DNA of 11,983 bases from Phyllobacteriaceae bacterium UBA1940 (GTDB lineage Bacteria > Pseudomonadota > Alphaproteobacteria > Rhizobiales > Rhizobiaceae). The translations under genes were made by a program, and so were the position numbers. The stretch covers positions 53,262 through 65,244 of the forward strand of contig DDFA01000109.1 in the NCBI GenBank assembly GCA_002336975.1. The letters are read 5' to 3'. Below are positions 1-7,435 of the stretch, one piece after another (the stretch's first letter is position 1; each line of letters opens with the position of its first letter). Under the pieces are notes generated by a model. It did not search any database and was not told the origin of the DNA. It saw only the letters and a list, made by a program, of their open reading frames with translations.

Positions 1-3000
1 CTGACCAGCCTGTTCGCCATCGCCAAGGGCGACATTCCCACCGAACACTGGTTCAGGCTCGGCCGGCCGATCGTCGAGATCGGTTTCCGCGGCGCGTTGA
101 TCTCGTGGTCGGGCTCGATGTTCGAATATCTGATGCCGCCGCTGGTGATGAACGAGCCGGCGGGCGGCATTCTCAACCAGACCTGCCGGCTGGTGATCAA
201 GCGGCAGATCGCCTACGGCAAGCAGCGCGACGTGCCCTGGGGCATTTCTGAAGCGGCATACAATGCGCGCGACCGCGAGATGACCTACCAATACACCAAT
301 TTCGGCGTGCCGGGTCTCGGGTTGAAGCGCGGCCTGTCGCAGAACCTGGTCATCGCCCCTTACGCCACCGTGATGGCGGCGCAGTTTGCGCCCGCGCCGG
401 CCGTCGACAATCTGGACAGGCTGGCGTCGATCGGCGCGCTTGGGCAGTTCGGCTTCTACGACGCGGTCGACTTCACCCCGGCGCGCGTGCCCGAAGGTCA
501 GACCTGCGCCGTCGTGCGCAACTATTACGCCCACCATCAGGGCATGTGCATCGTCGCCATCGGCAATGTCGTCCATCACGGCCGCATTCGCGACCGGTTC
601 CACTCCGACCCGGTGATCGAGGCGGCCGAGCTGCTGCTGCAAGAAAAGGCGCCGCGCGACATTCCGGTCACAACCGTGCGCTCCGAGGCGGAAGAGCGGA
701 TCAGGCTCGACGCGGACGAGACGCCGCCGGACCTGAGGGTGATCGCCGATCCGCTGCATGCGCCCAAGGCGACATGTCTTCTGTCCAACGGCGCCTATTC
801 GGTGATGGTGTCGTCGACCGGCTCCGGCTACAGCCGTTTCGGCGATCTGGCGGTAACCCGCTGGCACGCCGATCCGGTGGAAGACCGCCTCGGATCGTTC
901 ATCTTCCTGCGCGACGCCGCGTCCGGCGAGTGGTGGTCGGCCACGACGGAACCGCACGGCGCGGCCGGCGAAAGCGTCGACGTGATGTTCGCCGACGACA
1001 AGGCTACGTTCAACAAGACGGTTGGCGCGCTGCGCTCGGAAGTCGAGTGCATCGTCGCGTCGGAAGCCAATGGCGAGGCGCGCCGCGTCACCATCTACAA
1101 TCAGAGCAACGAGGAGCGCGTCGTCGAGGCGACCTCGTTCGCCGAACTGGCGCTGGCGCCGGACGCGTCCGACAATGCGCATCCGGCGTTCTCGAAAATG
1201 TTCGTCGAGACCGAATTCGATCATGCGCGCGGCATCATCTTCGCGCTGCGGCGCAAGCGTTCGCCCGGCGACAAGGACATTGCGGCGGCCCATTTCCTCA
1301 CCGTGGCGGCAAGCCATTCCGGCGAGACGAAGGCGGAAACCGACCGGCGCGCCTTCATCGGCCGCGGCCGCGATCTGCGGTGGCCGGCCGCGTTCGATGC
1401 CGACGCAAAGCTCTCCGGCGCCGACGGCTTCGTGCTCGACCCGGTGTTCTCGCTACGCCGCAAGGTGCGCATTCCGGCGCACAAGAAGGTGGCGCTGACG
1501 TTCTGGACGCTGGTGGGCGCCGATCGGGCCGCACTGGAGGAAACGATCGCCCGGCTCGACCATCCCGAAAGCTTCGCCCGCCAGTCGATGCACGCCTGGA
1601 CCCGTTCGCAGGTGCAGACCCGGCATGTCGGCTTCAGCCTGACCGAGGCGGCGGAGGTGCAGAAGCTCGGCCGCTACCTGCTCTATCCGCACCCGGCGAT
1701 GCGCGCCGCGCCGGAGACGATCGCGGCGGGCATGGGCCCGCAGTCGGCGCTGTGGCCGATGAGCATTTCCGGCGATTTCCCGATCTTTGCGCTGCGCATC
1801 GGCGACATCGCCGACATCGAGATCGTTGGCAAGGCGCTGCGGATGCAGGAATATCTGCGCGCGCGCGGTCTGTTCGCCGATCTGGTGATCGTCAACGAAC
1901 AGGCCTCCTCCTATGTGCAGGATCTGCAGAACGCGATCGACCAGCTTTGCGAGAACAGCCGCCTGCGCGGCAGCGAGCTGGGACCGCGCCAGCACATCTT
2001 CGCGGTGCGTCGCGACCTGATGGACGAGCGGTCCTACAAGACGCTGATCGCCTCCGCGCGCGTCGTGCTGCATACCCGCAACGGCAAGATCGAAGACCAG
2101 ATCGAGCGGGCCGAAACCGAAATCCTGACGCAGCTGGCCAATGTCAAGATCGAGCGGGTTCAGCCGCGTTCGCCGGAACACATCGCCCGGGCGGAGCCTG
2201 GCGAGGGCCTGCAGTTCTGGAACGGTTTTGGCGGCTTCGCCGGCGACGGTCGCTCCTATGTGGTGCGGCTGCCCGGCGGCGGCGCGACGCCGCAGCCCTG
2301 GGTCAATGTCATTTCCAACGGCAGCTTCGGTTTCCATGTCTCGGCCGAAGGCGCGGCGTTCACCTGGAGCCGCAACAGCCGCGACTTCCAGCTGACGCCC
2401 TGGACCAATGATCCGGTCAGCAACCGTCCGGGCGAGGCGATTTTCGTGCGCGACATGGACAGCGGCGAGGTGGTGACGCCGTTCGCGGCCCTGGCGCCGG
2501 GATCGGCCGACCGGCACGAGGCGCGGCACAGCCAGGGCGTCAGCGCGTTCGAGGGCCGCAAGGGCGACCTTACGGTCAAGGCGGAAATGGTGGTGGACCG
2601 GACCGATCCGCTGAAGGTCGTGCGCATCACCGTGAACAATGACGGCGCCGCGCCGCGACGCCTGCGCGTCTACGCCTATGCCGAATGGGTGCTGGGCAAC
2701 AACCGCGCCCGCAGCGCGCCGATGTTCGTGCCGTTCTTCGACGCGGCGACCGGGGCGGTGATGGCCGGCAACCCCTACAGTCTCGACTATGGCGAGCGGG
2801 TGGCGTTCATGGCCTTCGACAGGCCCGCCGACAGCCACACCAGCGACCGGGTCGAGTTCCTCGGGCGCTTCGGCTCGGTCACCTTGCCGGGCGCTGTCGC
2901 CGAGGGCGCGCAGCTTAGCGGAACCATTGAAGCCGGCCGCGACATCTGCGCGGCGCTGGCGCTCGACGTCGAAATCGCCGCCGGCGCTGCGCGCGAGATG

Positions 3001-4599
3001 CTGCTGCTGGTCGGCGACGCCGCGTCGCAGCAAGAGGCCGTGGACCTTGTCGCAAAACACCGGACGGTCAGCTTCGAGGCGCGGCTGAAGGACGTCGACG
3101 CCGAATGGCGCGGCTTCCTCGACACGTTGCAGGTCGAGACGCCCGATCCGGCGCTCGACGCGATGGTCAACCATTGGCTACCCTACCAGGCGCTGGCCTG
3201 CCGCATCCGCGCCCGCGCCGGATTTTATCAGGCCAGCGGCGCTTTCGGTTTCCGCGATCAGTTGCAGGACACGCTGGCGCTGCTGCTGCACGATCCGGAG
3301 CTTGCCCGGGCGCAGATCGTCAACGCCGCGTCGCGGCAGTTCCCCGAGGGCGACGTGCAGCACTGGTGGCTGCCGCGCACCGGCGCCGGGGTGCGTACGA
3401 TGATCTCCGACGACGTGGTCTGGCTGGCCTACGCGACCGCGCATTTCATGGCGGTGACGGGCGATGAGACGATCCTCGACGTCGAGCTTCCGTTCATCGT
3501 CGGCGAGCCGCTCAAGGACGGGGAGCACGACAGTTTCTTCACGCCGGAAATCTCGCGGACCAAGGCGAACATCTATCGGCACTGCGCGCTGGCGCTCGAC
3601 CTTGCCATCACGCGCGCCGCCGACAGCGGCATCCCGCTGATCCTGGGCGGCGACTGGAATGACGGCATGAATCGCGTCGGCGAGAAGGGCAAGGGCGACA
3701 GCGTCTGGCTCGGCTGGTTCCTGCTCAAGACGCTGCGCGATTTCGCTCCGGTGGCGACGGCGCGCGGCGATGGCGCGCGGGCCGAGGCCTGGCTGGCTCA
3801 TGCCGACAGGCTCAAGGCGGCGCTGGAGGCATCGGGCTGGGACGGCGCATGGTACAGACGTGGCTCGTTCGACGATGGTTCGCCGCTCGGTTCGCACCTG
3901 TCGGACGAATGCCAGATCGACTCCATCGCCCAGTCGTGGAGCGTGCTGTCGGGCGAAGGCGACAGGGACAAGGCGGCGCAGGCGATGAATTCGGCGCGCG
4001 CGGCGCTGGTCGACCGCGATCATCAGCTGATCCGGCTGTTCAAGCCGCCGTTCAACAAGTCGGCGACGGAGCCGGGCTACATCAAGGCCTATCCGCCGGG
4101 CGTGCGCGAGAATGGCGGGCAATACACCCACGCCGCCACCTGGTTCGTGCTGGCGCTGGCGCAGATGGGGCTGGCCGACGAGGCCTATGAGGGTCTTCGG
4201 ATGCTCAATCCGGTCAACCATGCGCTCGACCGCGACGCGGCGGAAGACTACCGCGTCGAGCCCTATGTGGTGGCCGCCGACATCTATTCCGAAGGCGCGC
4301 TTGCCGGACGTGGTGGCTGGACCTGGTATACCGGTTCGGCCGGCTGGCTCTACCGCTGCGCGGTGGAAGGCGTGCTCGGCATCCGCAAGCAGGGCGAAAC
4401 GCTGATCGTCGCGCCGGCGCTGCCGTCCAACTGGCCGGGGTTTGGCGCGACGCTGAAAACCGGCGGCCGCACGGTGCGCGTCTCCGTCGAACGTGCCAGC
4501 GGCAGGAAGGCGTCGCTCACCGTCAATGGCCGGGTGGCGAAGAAGATCGACCTGAAGGCCAAGGGCGATCTCGACGTCAAGGTCGTGGTTGCCGGGTAG
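1..4599 (+). CDS. ndvB: Cyclic beta-1,2-glucan synthase, C-terminal part (5' end outside window)
   Basis: This is the C-terminal 1532 residues of the inner-membrane enzyme that makes cyclic beta-1,2-glucans from UDP-glucose. The frame is open from base 1 to the stop at 4597-4599. Family members (NdvB, ChvB, Brucella Cgs) are about 2800 residues, so roughly half is present; the membrane segments and GT84 glycosyltransferase domain lie upstream. Domains seen, in window residues: the end of a glycoamylase-like domain (about 1-185, with SMFEYLMPPLV, TNFGVPGLGLKRG and YYAHHQGM); a first glycosyltransferase-36/NdvB carbohydrate-binding region (about 255-510); a second copy (about 770-1020, RNSRDFQLTPWTNDP); then a GH94 phosphorylase-like domain (about 1050-1500). 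The GH94 part has DWNDGMN at 1218-1224, which carries the family's catalytic acid, and GVRENGGQYTHAA near 1367. In Brucella Cgs the C-terminal region has glucan phosphorylase activity that limits chain length. The frame is intact and the motifs are complete. Confidence 0.96.
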   Translation: MTSLFAIAKGDIPTEHWFRLGRPIVEIGFRGALISWSGSMFEYLMPPLVMNEPAGGILNQTCRLVIKRQIAYGKQRDVPWGISEAAYNARDREMTYQYTNFGVPGLGLKRGLSQNLVIAPYATVMAAQFAPAPAVDNLDRLASIGALGQFGFYDAVDFTPARVPEGQTCAVVRNYYAHHQGMCIVAIGNVVHHGRIRDRFHSDPVIEAAELLLQEKAPRDIPVTTVRSEAEERIRLDADETPPDLRVIADPLHAPKATCLLSNGAYSVMVSSTGSGYSRFGDLAVTRWHADPVEDRLGSFIFLRDAASGEWWSATTEPHGAAGESVDVMFADDKATFNKTVGALRSEVECIVASEANGEARRVTIYNQSNEERVVEATSFAELALAPDASDNAHPAFSKMFVETEFDHARGIIFALRRKRSPGDKDIAAAHFLTVAASHSGETKAETDRRAFIGRGRDLRWPAAFDADAKLSGADGFVLDPVFSLRRKVRIPAHKKVALTFWTLVGADRAALEETIARLDHPESFARQSMHAWTRSQVQTRHVGFSLTEAAEVQKLGRYLLYPHPAMRAAPETIAAGMGPQSALWPMSISGDFPIFALRIGDIADIEIVGKALRMQEYLRARGLFADLVIVNEQASSYVQDLQNAIDQLCENSRLRGSELGPRQHIFAVRRDLMDERSYKTLIASARVVLHTRNGKIEDQIERAETEILTQLANVKIERVQPRSPEHIARAEPGEGLQFWNGFGGFAGDGRSYVVRLPGGGATPQPWVNVISNGSFGFHVSAEGAAFTWSRNSRDFQLTPWTNDPVSNRPGEAIFVRDMDSGEVVTPFAALAPGSADRHEARHSQGVSAFEGRKGDLTVKAEMVVDRTDPLKVVRITVNNDGAAPRRLRVYAYAEWVLGNNRARSAPMFVPFFDAATGAVMAGNPYSLDYGERVAFMAFDRPADSHTSDRVEFLGRFGSVTLPGAVAEGAQLSGTIEAGRDICAALALDVEIAAGAAREMLLLVGDAASQQEAVDLVAKHRTVSFEARLKDVDAEWRGFLDTLQVETPDPALDAMVNHWLPYQALACRIRARAGFYQASGAFGFRDQLQDTLALLLHDPELARAQIVNAASRQFPEGDVQHWWLPRTGAGVRTMISDDVVWLAYATAHFMAVTGDETILDVELPFIVGEPLKDGEHDSFFTPEISRTKANIYRHCALALDLAITRAADSGIPLILGGDWNDGMNRVGEKGKGDSVWLGWFLLKTLRDFAPVATARGDGARAEAWLAHADRLKAALEASGWDGAWYRRGSFDDGSPLGSHLSDECQIDSIAQSWSVLSGEGDRDKAAQAMNSARAALVDRDHQLIRLFKPPFNKSATEPGYIKAYPPGVRENGGQYTHAATWFVLALAQMGLADEAYEGLRMLNPVNHALDRDAAEDYRVEPYVVAADIYSEGALAGRGGWTWYTGSAGWLYRCAVEGVLGIRKQGETLIVAPALPSNWPGFGATLKTGGRTVRVSVERASGRKASLTVNGRVAKKIDLKAKGDLDVKVVVAG

Positions 4600-4620
4600 T
4601 TGAGCGCGATGGGCGCTCAA
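4600..4620 (+). terminator. Hairpin directly after ndvB stop, no T-tract
   Basis: A perfect 8-bp stem (TTGAGCGC, 4600-4607, with GCGCTCAA, 4613-4620) closes a 5-nt loop and begins one base after the ndvB stop codon. The following bases are TCCCGGCC, so it lacks the T-run of a classic intrinsic terminator. It may protect the mRNA 3' end or assist termination. The stronger T-tailed hairpin at 4744-4768 could be the real ndvB terminator. Confidence 0.4.
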
Positions 4621-4743
4621 TCCCGGCCCGCACGGCAAAGAATGGGTGACGTCGAGGCGGTCGTCAGAGCAAACCTGGCGATCGGAGAGATCGAGACGGA
4701 GTAGGGCCGGTCCGGTCGCAAGGCCTTTAGCCACCCAGAAACG

Positions 4744-4768
4744 AAAAAATCCGCCGAAGCGGATTTTT
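4744..4768 (-). terminator. Strong intrinsic terminator of tRNA-Val (works on both strands)
   Basis: On the minus strand the sequence reads AAAAATCCGC, TTCG, GCGGATTTTTT: a perfect 10-bp stem capped by a C(UUCG)G tetraloop and ending in a T-run. It starts 21 nt after the tRNA-Val CCA end, the expected place for that gene's terminator. Because the stem is flanked by A and T runs, the plus-strand version (T5 tail at 4764-4768) can also stop transcripts coming from ndvB. It thus separates the two convergent units. Confidence 0.9.
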
Positions 4769-4789
4769 CAACCTTTTCAGGGGTTCGGA

Positions 4790-4864
<75 letters not shown>

Positions 4865-4877
4865 ATCCGACGCCGCG

Positions 4878-4906
4878 CATACATCATGCCTGAGTTCGGG
4901 CGTCAA
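4878..4906 (-). promoter_or_regulatory. Probable sigma-70-type promoter of tRNA-Val
   Basis: On the minus strand a -35 box TTGACG (4901-4906, 5 of 6 to consensus) is followed after 17 nt by TGTATG (4878-4883) as a weaker -10. Transcription would begin about 6-8 nt before the tRNA 5' end at 4864, which suits a short tRNA leader. A good -35 with a loose -10 is common in alphaproteobacteria. The -10 match is poor, so the call rests mainly on spacing and position. Confidence 0.5.
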
Positions 4907-4978
4907 TAGCGAAACGAAGCAATCAGGCCGCCTTTTGCGCAGCGCACAATCGGCGGGCCGGATTGCGAGCCTAAGCGG

Positions 4979-5341
4979 TCAGGCCGCCTTCAGCATCTTC
5001 TCGACCTCGTCGACGAGATCGCGCAGGTGGAACGGTTTTGACAGGATCTTGGCGTCTTTCGGCGCTTTCGAATCCGGATTGAGCGCAACCGCGGCAAAAC
5101 CGGTGATGAACATCACCTTGAGATCGGGATCGATCTCGGTGGCGCGGCGCGCCAGTTCGATCCCGTCCATCTCGGGCATGACGATATCCGTCAGCAGCAG
5201 CGAGAACGGTTCCTCGCGCAGCCGCTCATAGGCGGATGCGCCATTGTCGAAATCGCTGACGTCATAGCCGGCGCGCTCAAGCGCCTTGACCAGGAAGCGC
5301 CGCATATCTTCGTCGTCTTCTGCAAGCAGTATTCTTGCCAT
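4979..5341 (-). CDS. cpdR: CpdR-like single-domain response regulator
   Basis: This is a 120-residue receiver domain with no output domain. All phosphorylation residues are present: the acidic pocket E8-D9-D10, phospho-acceptor D52 in LLLTDIVMPEMDG, T80 in VMFITGFAAV and K102 in SKPF. Wording and length closely match CpdR of Caulobacter and CpdR1 of Sinorhizobium. In those organisms the unphosphorylated form recruits ClpXP to the cell pole to degrade cell-cycle regulators, and the CckA-ChpT phosphorelay switches it off. The C-terminus ends in Lys-Ala-Ala, a plausible ClpXP recognition tail. The ATG start has only a weak GGA ribosome site. The gene is divergent from the amidohydrolase, with 194 bp between the starts. 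Another single-domain receiver is possible, but the closeness of the match makes CpdR likely. Confidence 0.88.
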   Translation of the reverse strand: MARILLAEDDEDMRRFLVKALERAGYDVSDFDNGASAYERLREEPFSLLLTDIVMPEMDGIELARRATEIDPDLKVMFITGFAAVALNPDSKAPKDAKILSKPFHLRDLVDEVEKMLKAA

Positions 5342-5394
5342 GATATGTCCGAATCAGCCCATGCAGGCTGGGAGCCCGCGCATTAACCACGCCC

Positions 5395-5422
5395 AATATG
5401 AAGTTTGGCGGGTAAATATCAA
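5395..5422 (-). promoter_or_regulatory. Candidate cpdR promoter
   Basis: On the minus strand TTGATA (5417-5422, 5 of 6 to the -35 consensus) and CATATT (5395-5400, 4 of 6 to the -10) are separated by 16 nt. Transcription would start near 5388 and give a leader of about 47 nt before the cpdR ATG. A CtrA-like half site, TTAACCAC at 5383-5390, overlaps the predicted start point, and GANTC methylation sites lie at 5351-5355 and 5462-5466. This comes from reading the sequence by eye only. Confidence 0.4.
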
Positions 5423-5535
5423 GTGAATGCCGTTGCGTCGGACTTCGACGCTGGACAGTTTGAATCAGCCTATGCCAGTTTCCGTCCTGGTGAGGCATGT
5501 GGACGAGGCCCTGATAATCGGATGAACGAGGCACG

Positions 5536-6426
5536 ATGAGCGCCGCCGACGATTTTTTCGGTCTCGGGCCCTATTCGCTGTCATTGCCGGCGAGCCGCGA
5601 CAGCGCCTTCGTGTTCAATTCTCCCCATAGCGGCGCTCACTATCCCGACCGGTTCATGGCGATGTCGCGCCTGGACCGGCTGTCGATCCGCCGCTCGGAA
5701 GATTGTTATGTCGACCAGTTGTTCGGCGGCGCCGTGGCGCTGGGCGCGCCCTTGCTCGCGGCCAACTTTCCGCGCGCCTATCTCGACGTCAATCGCGAGC
5801 CGTGGGAGCTCGATCCGCGCATGTTCGTCGAGCCCTTGCCTGCCTTCGCCAATGTGCGGTCGACGCGGGTGGCGGGCGGGCTCGGCACGGTGCCGCGCAT
5901 CGTCGGCGAGGGTCAGGACATCTATGCGGCGAAACTGCCACTGGCCGAGGCTGTGTCGCGGGTGGATGCGCTCTACAAGCCCTATCACATGCTGTTGCGG
6001 ACGCTGTTGCTGGAGGCGCGGACGCGCAACGGCCACGCGGTGCTGGTCGACTGCCATTCCATGCCGGGATCGCTGAAGGCGGGCGAGGGGCGGGCGAGGC
6101 CGGATTTTGTCGTCGGCGACCGGTTCGGAACCGCCGCCGCGGCCGATCTGTCGCAACTGGCGATCTGGCTGCTGACCTCGATGGGCTATGTCGTTGCGCA
6201 CAACAAGCCTTATGCGGGGGGCTACATCACCGAACATTACGGGCGGCCGGCGAAGGGGTTTCACGCGATCCAGATCGAGGTCAATCGCCGCATCTACATG
6301 GACGAAAGCAATTTGAGGAAGCTCACCGGCTTCCAGGCCCTGGCGGAGGACCTGACCGAATTCTCGGCCAGGCTGATCGCCGGAGCGCGTGACATGTTCG
6401 GGTCGCTGCCGCTGGCCGCGGAATGA
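5536..6426 (+). CDS. N-formylglutamate amidohydrolase family protein
   Basis: This 296-residue protein belongs to the N-formylglutamate amidohydrolase (HutG-type, FGase) family of metal-dependent hydrolases, which release formate from N-formyl-L-glutamate at the end of one histidine-degradation route. Visible family motifs are FNSPHSGAHYP (27-37), SEDCYVD (54-60), NFPRAYLDVNR (77-87), LVDCHSMPG (170-178), NKPYAGGYITEHYGRP and IQIEVNRRIYM near the C-terminus. The conserved His, Asp and Glu in these motifs are the likely metal ligands. No signal peptide is seen. The ATG at 5536 has GAGG four bases upstream. No hut gene is visible nearby; the next gene is hisN, from histidine synthesis. The true substrate could be another N-formyl or N-acyl amino acid, so I leave the symbol empty. 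Confidence 0.9.
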   Translation: MSAADDFFGLGPYSLSLPASRDSAFVFNSPHSGAHYPDRFMAMSRLDRLSIRRSEDCYVDQLFGGAVALGAPLLAANFPRAYLDVNREPWELDPRMFVEPLPAFANVRSTRVAGGLGTVPRIVGEGQDIYAAKLPLAEAVSRVDALYKPYHMLLRTLLLEARTRNGHAVLVDCHSMPGSLKAGEGRARPDFVVGDRFGTAAAADLSQLAIWLLTSMGYVVAHNKPYAGGYITEHYGRPAKGFHAIQIEVNRRIYMDESNLRKLTGFQALAEDLTEFSARLIAGARDMFGSLPLAAE

Positions 6427-6444
6427 GCCGGCCCGGGGGAAAAC

Positions 6445-6467
6445 ACCGCATTGCGACGCAACGCGGT
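6445..6467 (+). terminator. Hairpin after the amidohydrolase gene, no T-tract
   Basis: An 11-position stem with one mismatch is centred on A6456 (core TTGCG A CGCAA, outer CCGC/GCGG) and begins 18 nt after the stop codon. No T-run follows, so it is at best a weak or factor-assisted terminator, or a structured part of the hisN leader. The rest of the 222-bp gap holds further GC-rich palindromes (GGTCCGGACC at 6501-6510, GGGCCGGCCC at 6525-6534). Confidence 0.3.
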
Positions 6468-6648
6468 CGCATCCGGCCGTGAAACCGTCTAGGGAGGAAA
6501 GGTCCGGACCGGGCGTGGGCGGCAGGGCCGGCCCAACTCCGGTCTTATGCCGCATCGCCTGAAATTCGATATTGCAGGGACTGTTTGAATCGGCGCAGGA
6601 AAAGGCGCATCCCGCCCAACCGACGCCAAAGAGAGCCGGGTACTTTTG

Positions 6649-7422
6649 ATGCTTGTCAACGCAGATATTTTTCGTCGCATTGCGGCCGTCGCCGCAGCCG
6701 AGACGTTGCCGCGTTTTCGGACACCCAGCGCAATCGCCAACAAGCTGGCGCAAGGGTTCGATCCGGTCACCGAGGCCGATCGGGAGGCCGAACTGGCCAT
6801 TCGCGCTCTGATCAGCAAGGAATTTCCCGACCACGGCATTTTGGGCGAGGAGCACGGAGCGGAAAACGCGTCGGCCTCGCATGTGTGGGTGATCGACCCG
6901 ATCGACGGCACGCGCGCCTTCATTTCCGGCCTGCCGGTGTGGGGCACGCTGGTCGGGCTGACGGTCGACGGCGATGCGACGGCCGGCATGATGGCGCAGC
7001 CGTTCACCGGCGAACTGTTTTACGCCGACGGGCAAGGGTCCCACTATGAGGGGCCCGGCGGGCCGCGGCGCCTGAAGACGCGGGTGACGTCCGATCTGGC
7101 GGACGCGACGCTGTTCACCACCACGCCGGCGCTGTTCAAGGGCGGGCTGCGCACGGCCTACGACCGGCTTGAAGCGGCGGTGCGGCTGCCGCGCTACGGC
7201 ATCGATTGCTACGCCTTCGCCATGGTCGCCGCCGGCCATGCCGACTTCGCGGTGGATGCGGGACTGCAATCCTACGACATCGTGGCGTTGATCCCGATCA
7301 TCGAGCAGGCGGGCGGGGTGGTGACGACCTGGACCGGCGGGCCTGCCGAACAGGGCGGCGACATCCTGGCCAGCGCCAATCCGGCGCTGCACGACAAGGC
7401 GCTGAAGCTGATCGCGGGTTAG
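6649..7422 (+). CDS. hisN: Histidinol-phosphatase, inositol monophosphatase family
   Basis: This is a 257-residue Mg-dependent phosphatase of the inositol monophosphatase superfamily. It most resembles the HisN type, which removes phosphate from L-histidinol phosphate in the second-to-last enzyme step of histidine synthesis. Metal-binding motifs are complete: D44 in VTEAD, E67 in LGEEHG, D83 and D86 in WVIDPIDGTRAF, and D210 in SYDIVALIPIIEQAGG. The usual IMPase length is about 260 residues. I chose the ATG at 6649 over the TTG immediately before it (6646). The ribosome site is weak, with GAGAG 13 nt upstream. The gene converges on the alpha/beta hydrolase with 13 bp between the stops; the hairpin GCGGG-TTAG-CCCGC (7414-7427) overlaps the stop codon. 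A related phosphatase (SuhB- or CysQ-type) is less likely given the wording of the motifs. Confidence 0.88.
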   Translation: MLVNADIFRRIAAVAAAETLPRFRTPSAIANKLAQGFDPVTEADREAELAIRALISKEFPDHGILGEEHGAENASASHVWVIDPIDGTRAFISGLPVWGTLVGLTVDGDATAGMMAQPFTGELFYADGQGSHYEGPGGPRRLKTRVTSDLADATLFTTTPALFKGGLRTAYDRLEAAVRLPRYGIDCYAFAMVAAGHADFAVDAGLQSYDIVALIPIIEQAGGVVTTWTGGPAEQGGDILASANPALHDKALKLIAG

Positions 7423-7427
7423 CCCGC
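7414..7427. terminator. Small hairpin between convergent hisN and hydrolase genes
   Basis: GCGGG (7414-7418) and CCCGC (7423-7427) pair around a TTAG loop that includes the hisN stop codon. The stem is symmetrical, so it exists in transcripts from both sides. There is no T-run on either strand, so termination is only a suggestion from its position between two convergent genes. Confidence 0.25.
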
Positions 7428-7435
7428 CCCCCAGC

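Noticed and set aside
546..4734. Long alternative frames inside ndvB (621 aa on +, 573 and 518 aa on -)
   Set aside because: They are Arg/Ala/Gly-rich shadows in GC-rich DNA, show no family motifs, and overlap a gene with intact conserved domains.
5351..5475. Repeat GAATCAGCC-C/T-ATGC at 5351 and 5462
   Set aside because: It is short, imperfect and without flanking structure. I kept only the GANTC sites within it as a possible signal.
6491..6512. Match to the RNase P RNA core motif (GGGAGGAAAG then TCCGG)
   Set aside because: There is one extra base inside the motif, the other conserved RNase P RNA segments are missing, and only about 140 bp remain before hisN, too little for an RNA of about 400 nt. 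Treated as chance.
5454..6594. Similar 16-mers, GACAGTTTGAATCAGC (5454) and GACTGTTTGAATCGGC (6579), in front of two genes
   Set aside because: A 14 of 16 match between two places is expected several times by chance in 12 kb, and no promoter boxes lie at a consistent distance from them.
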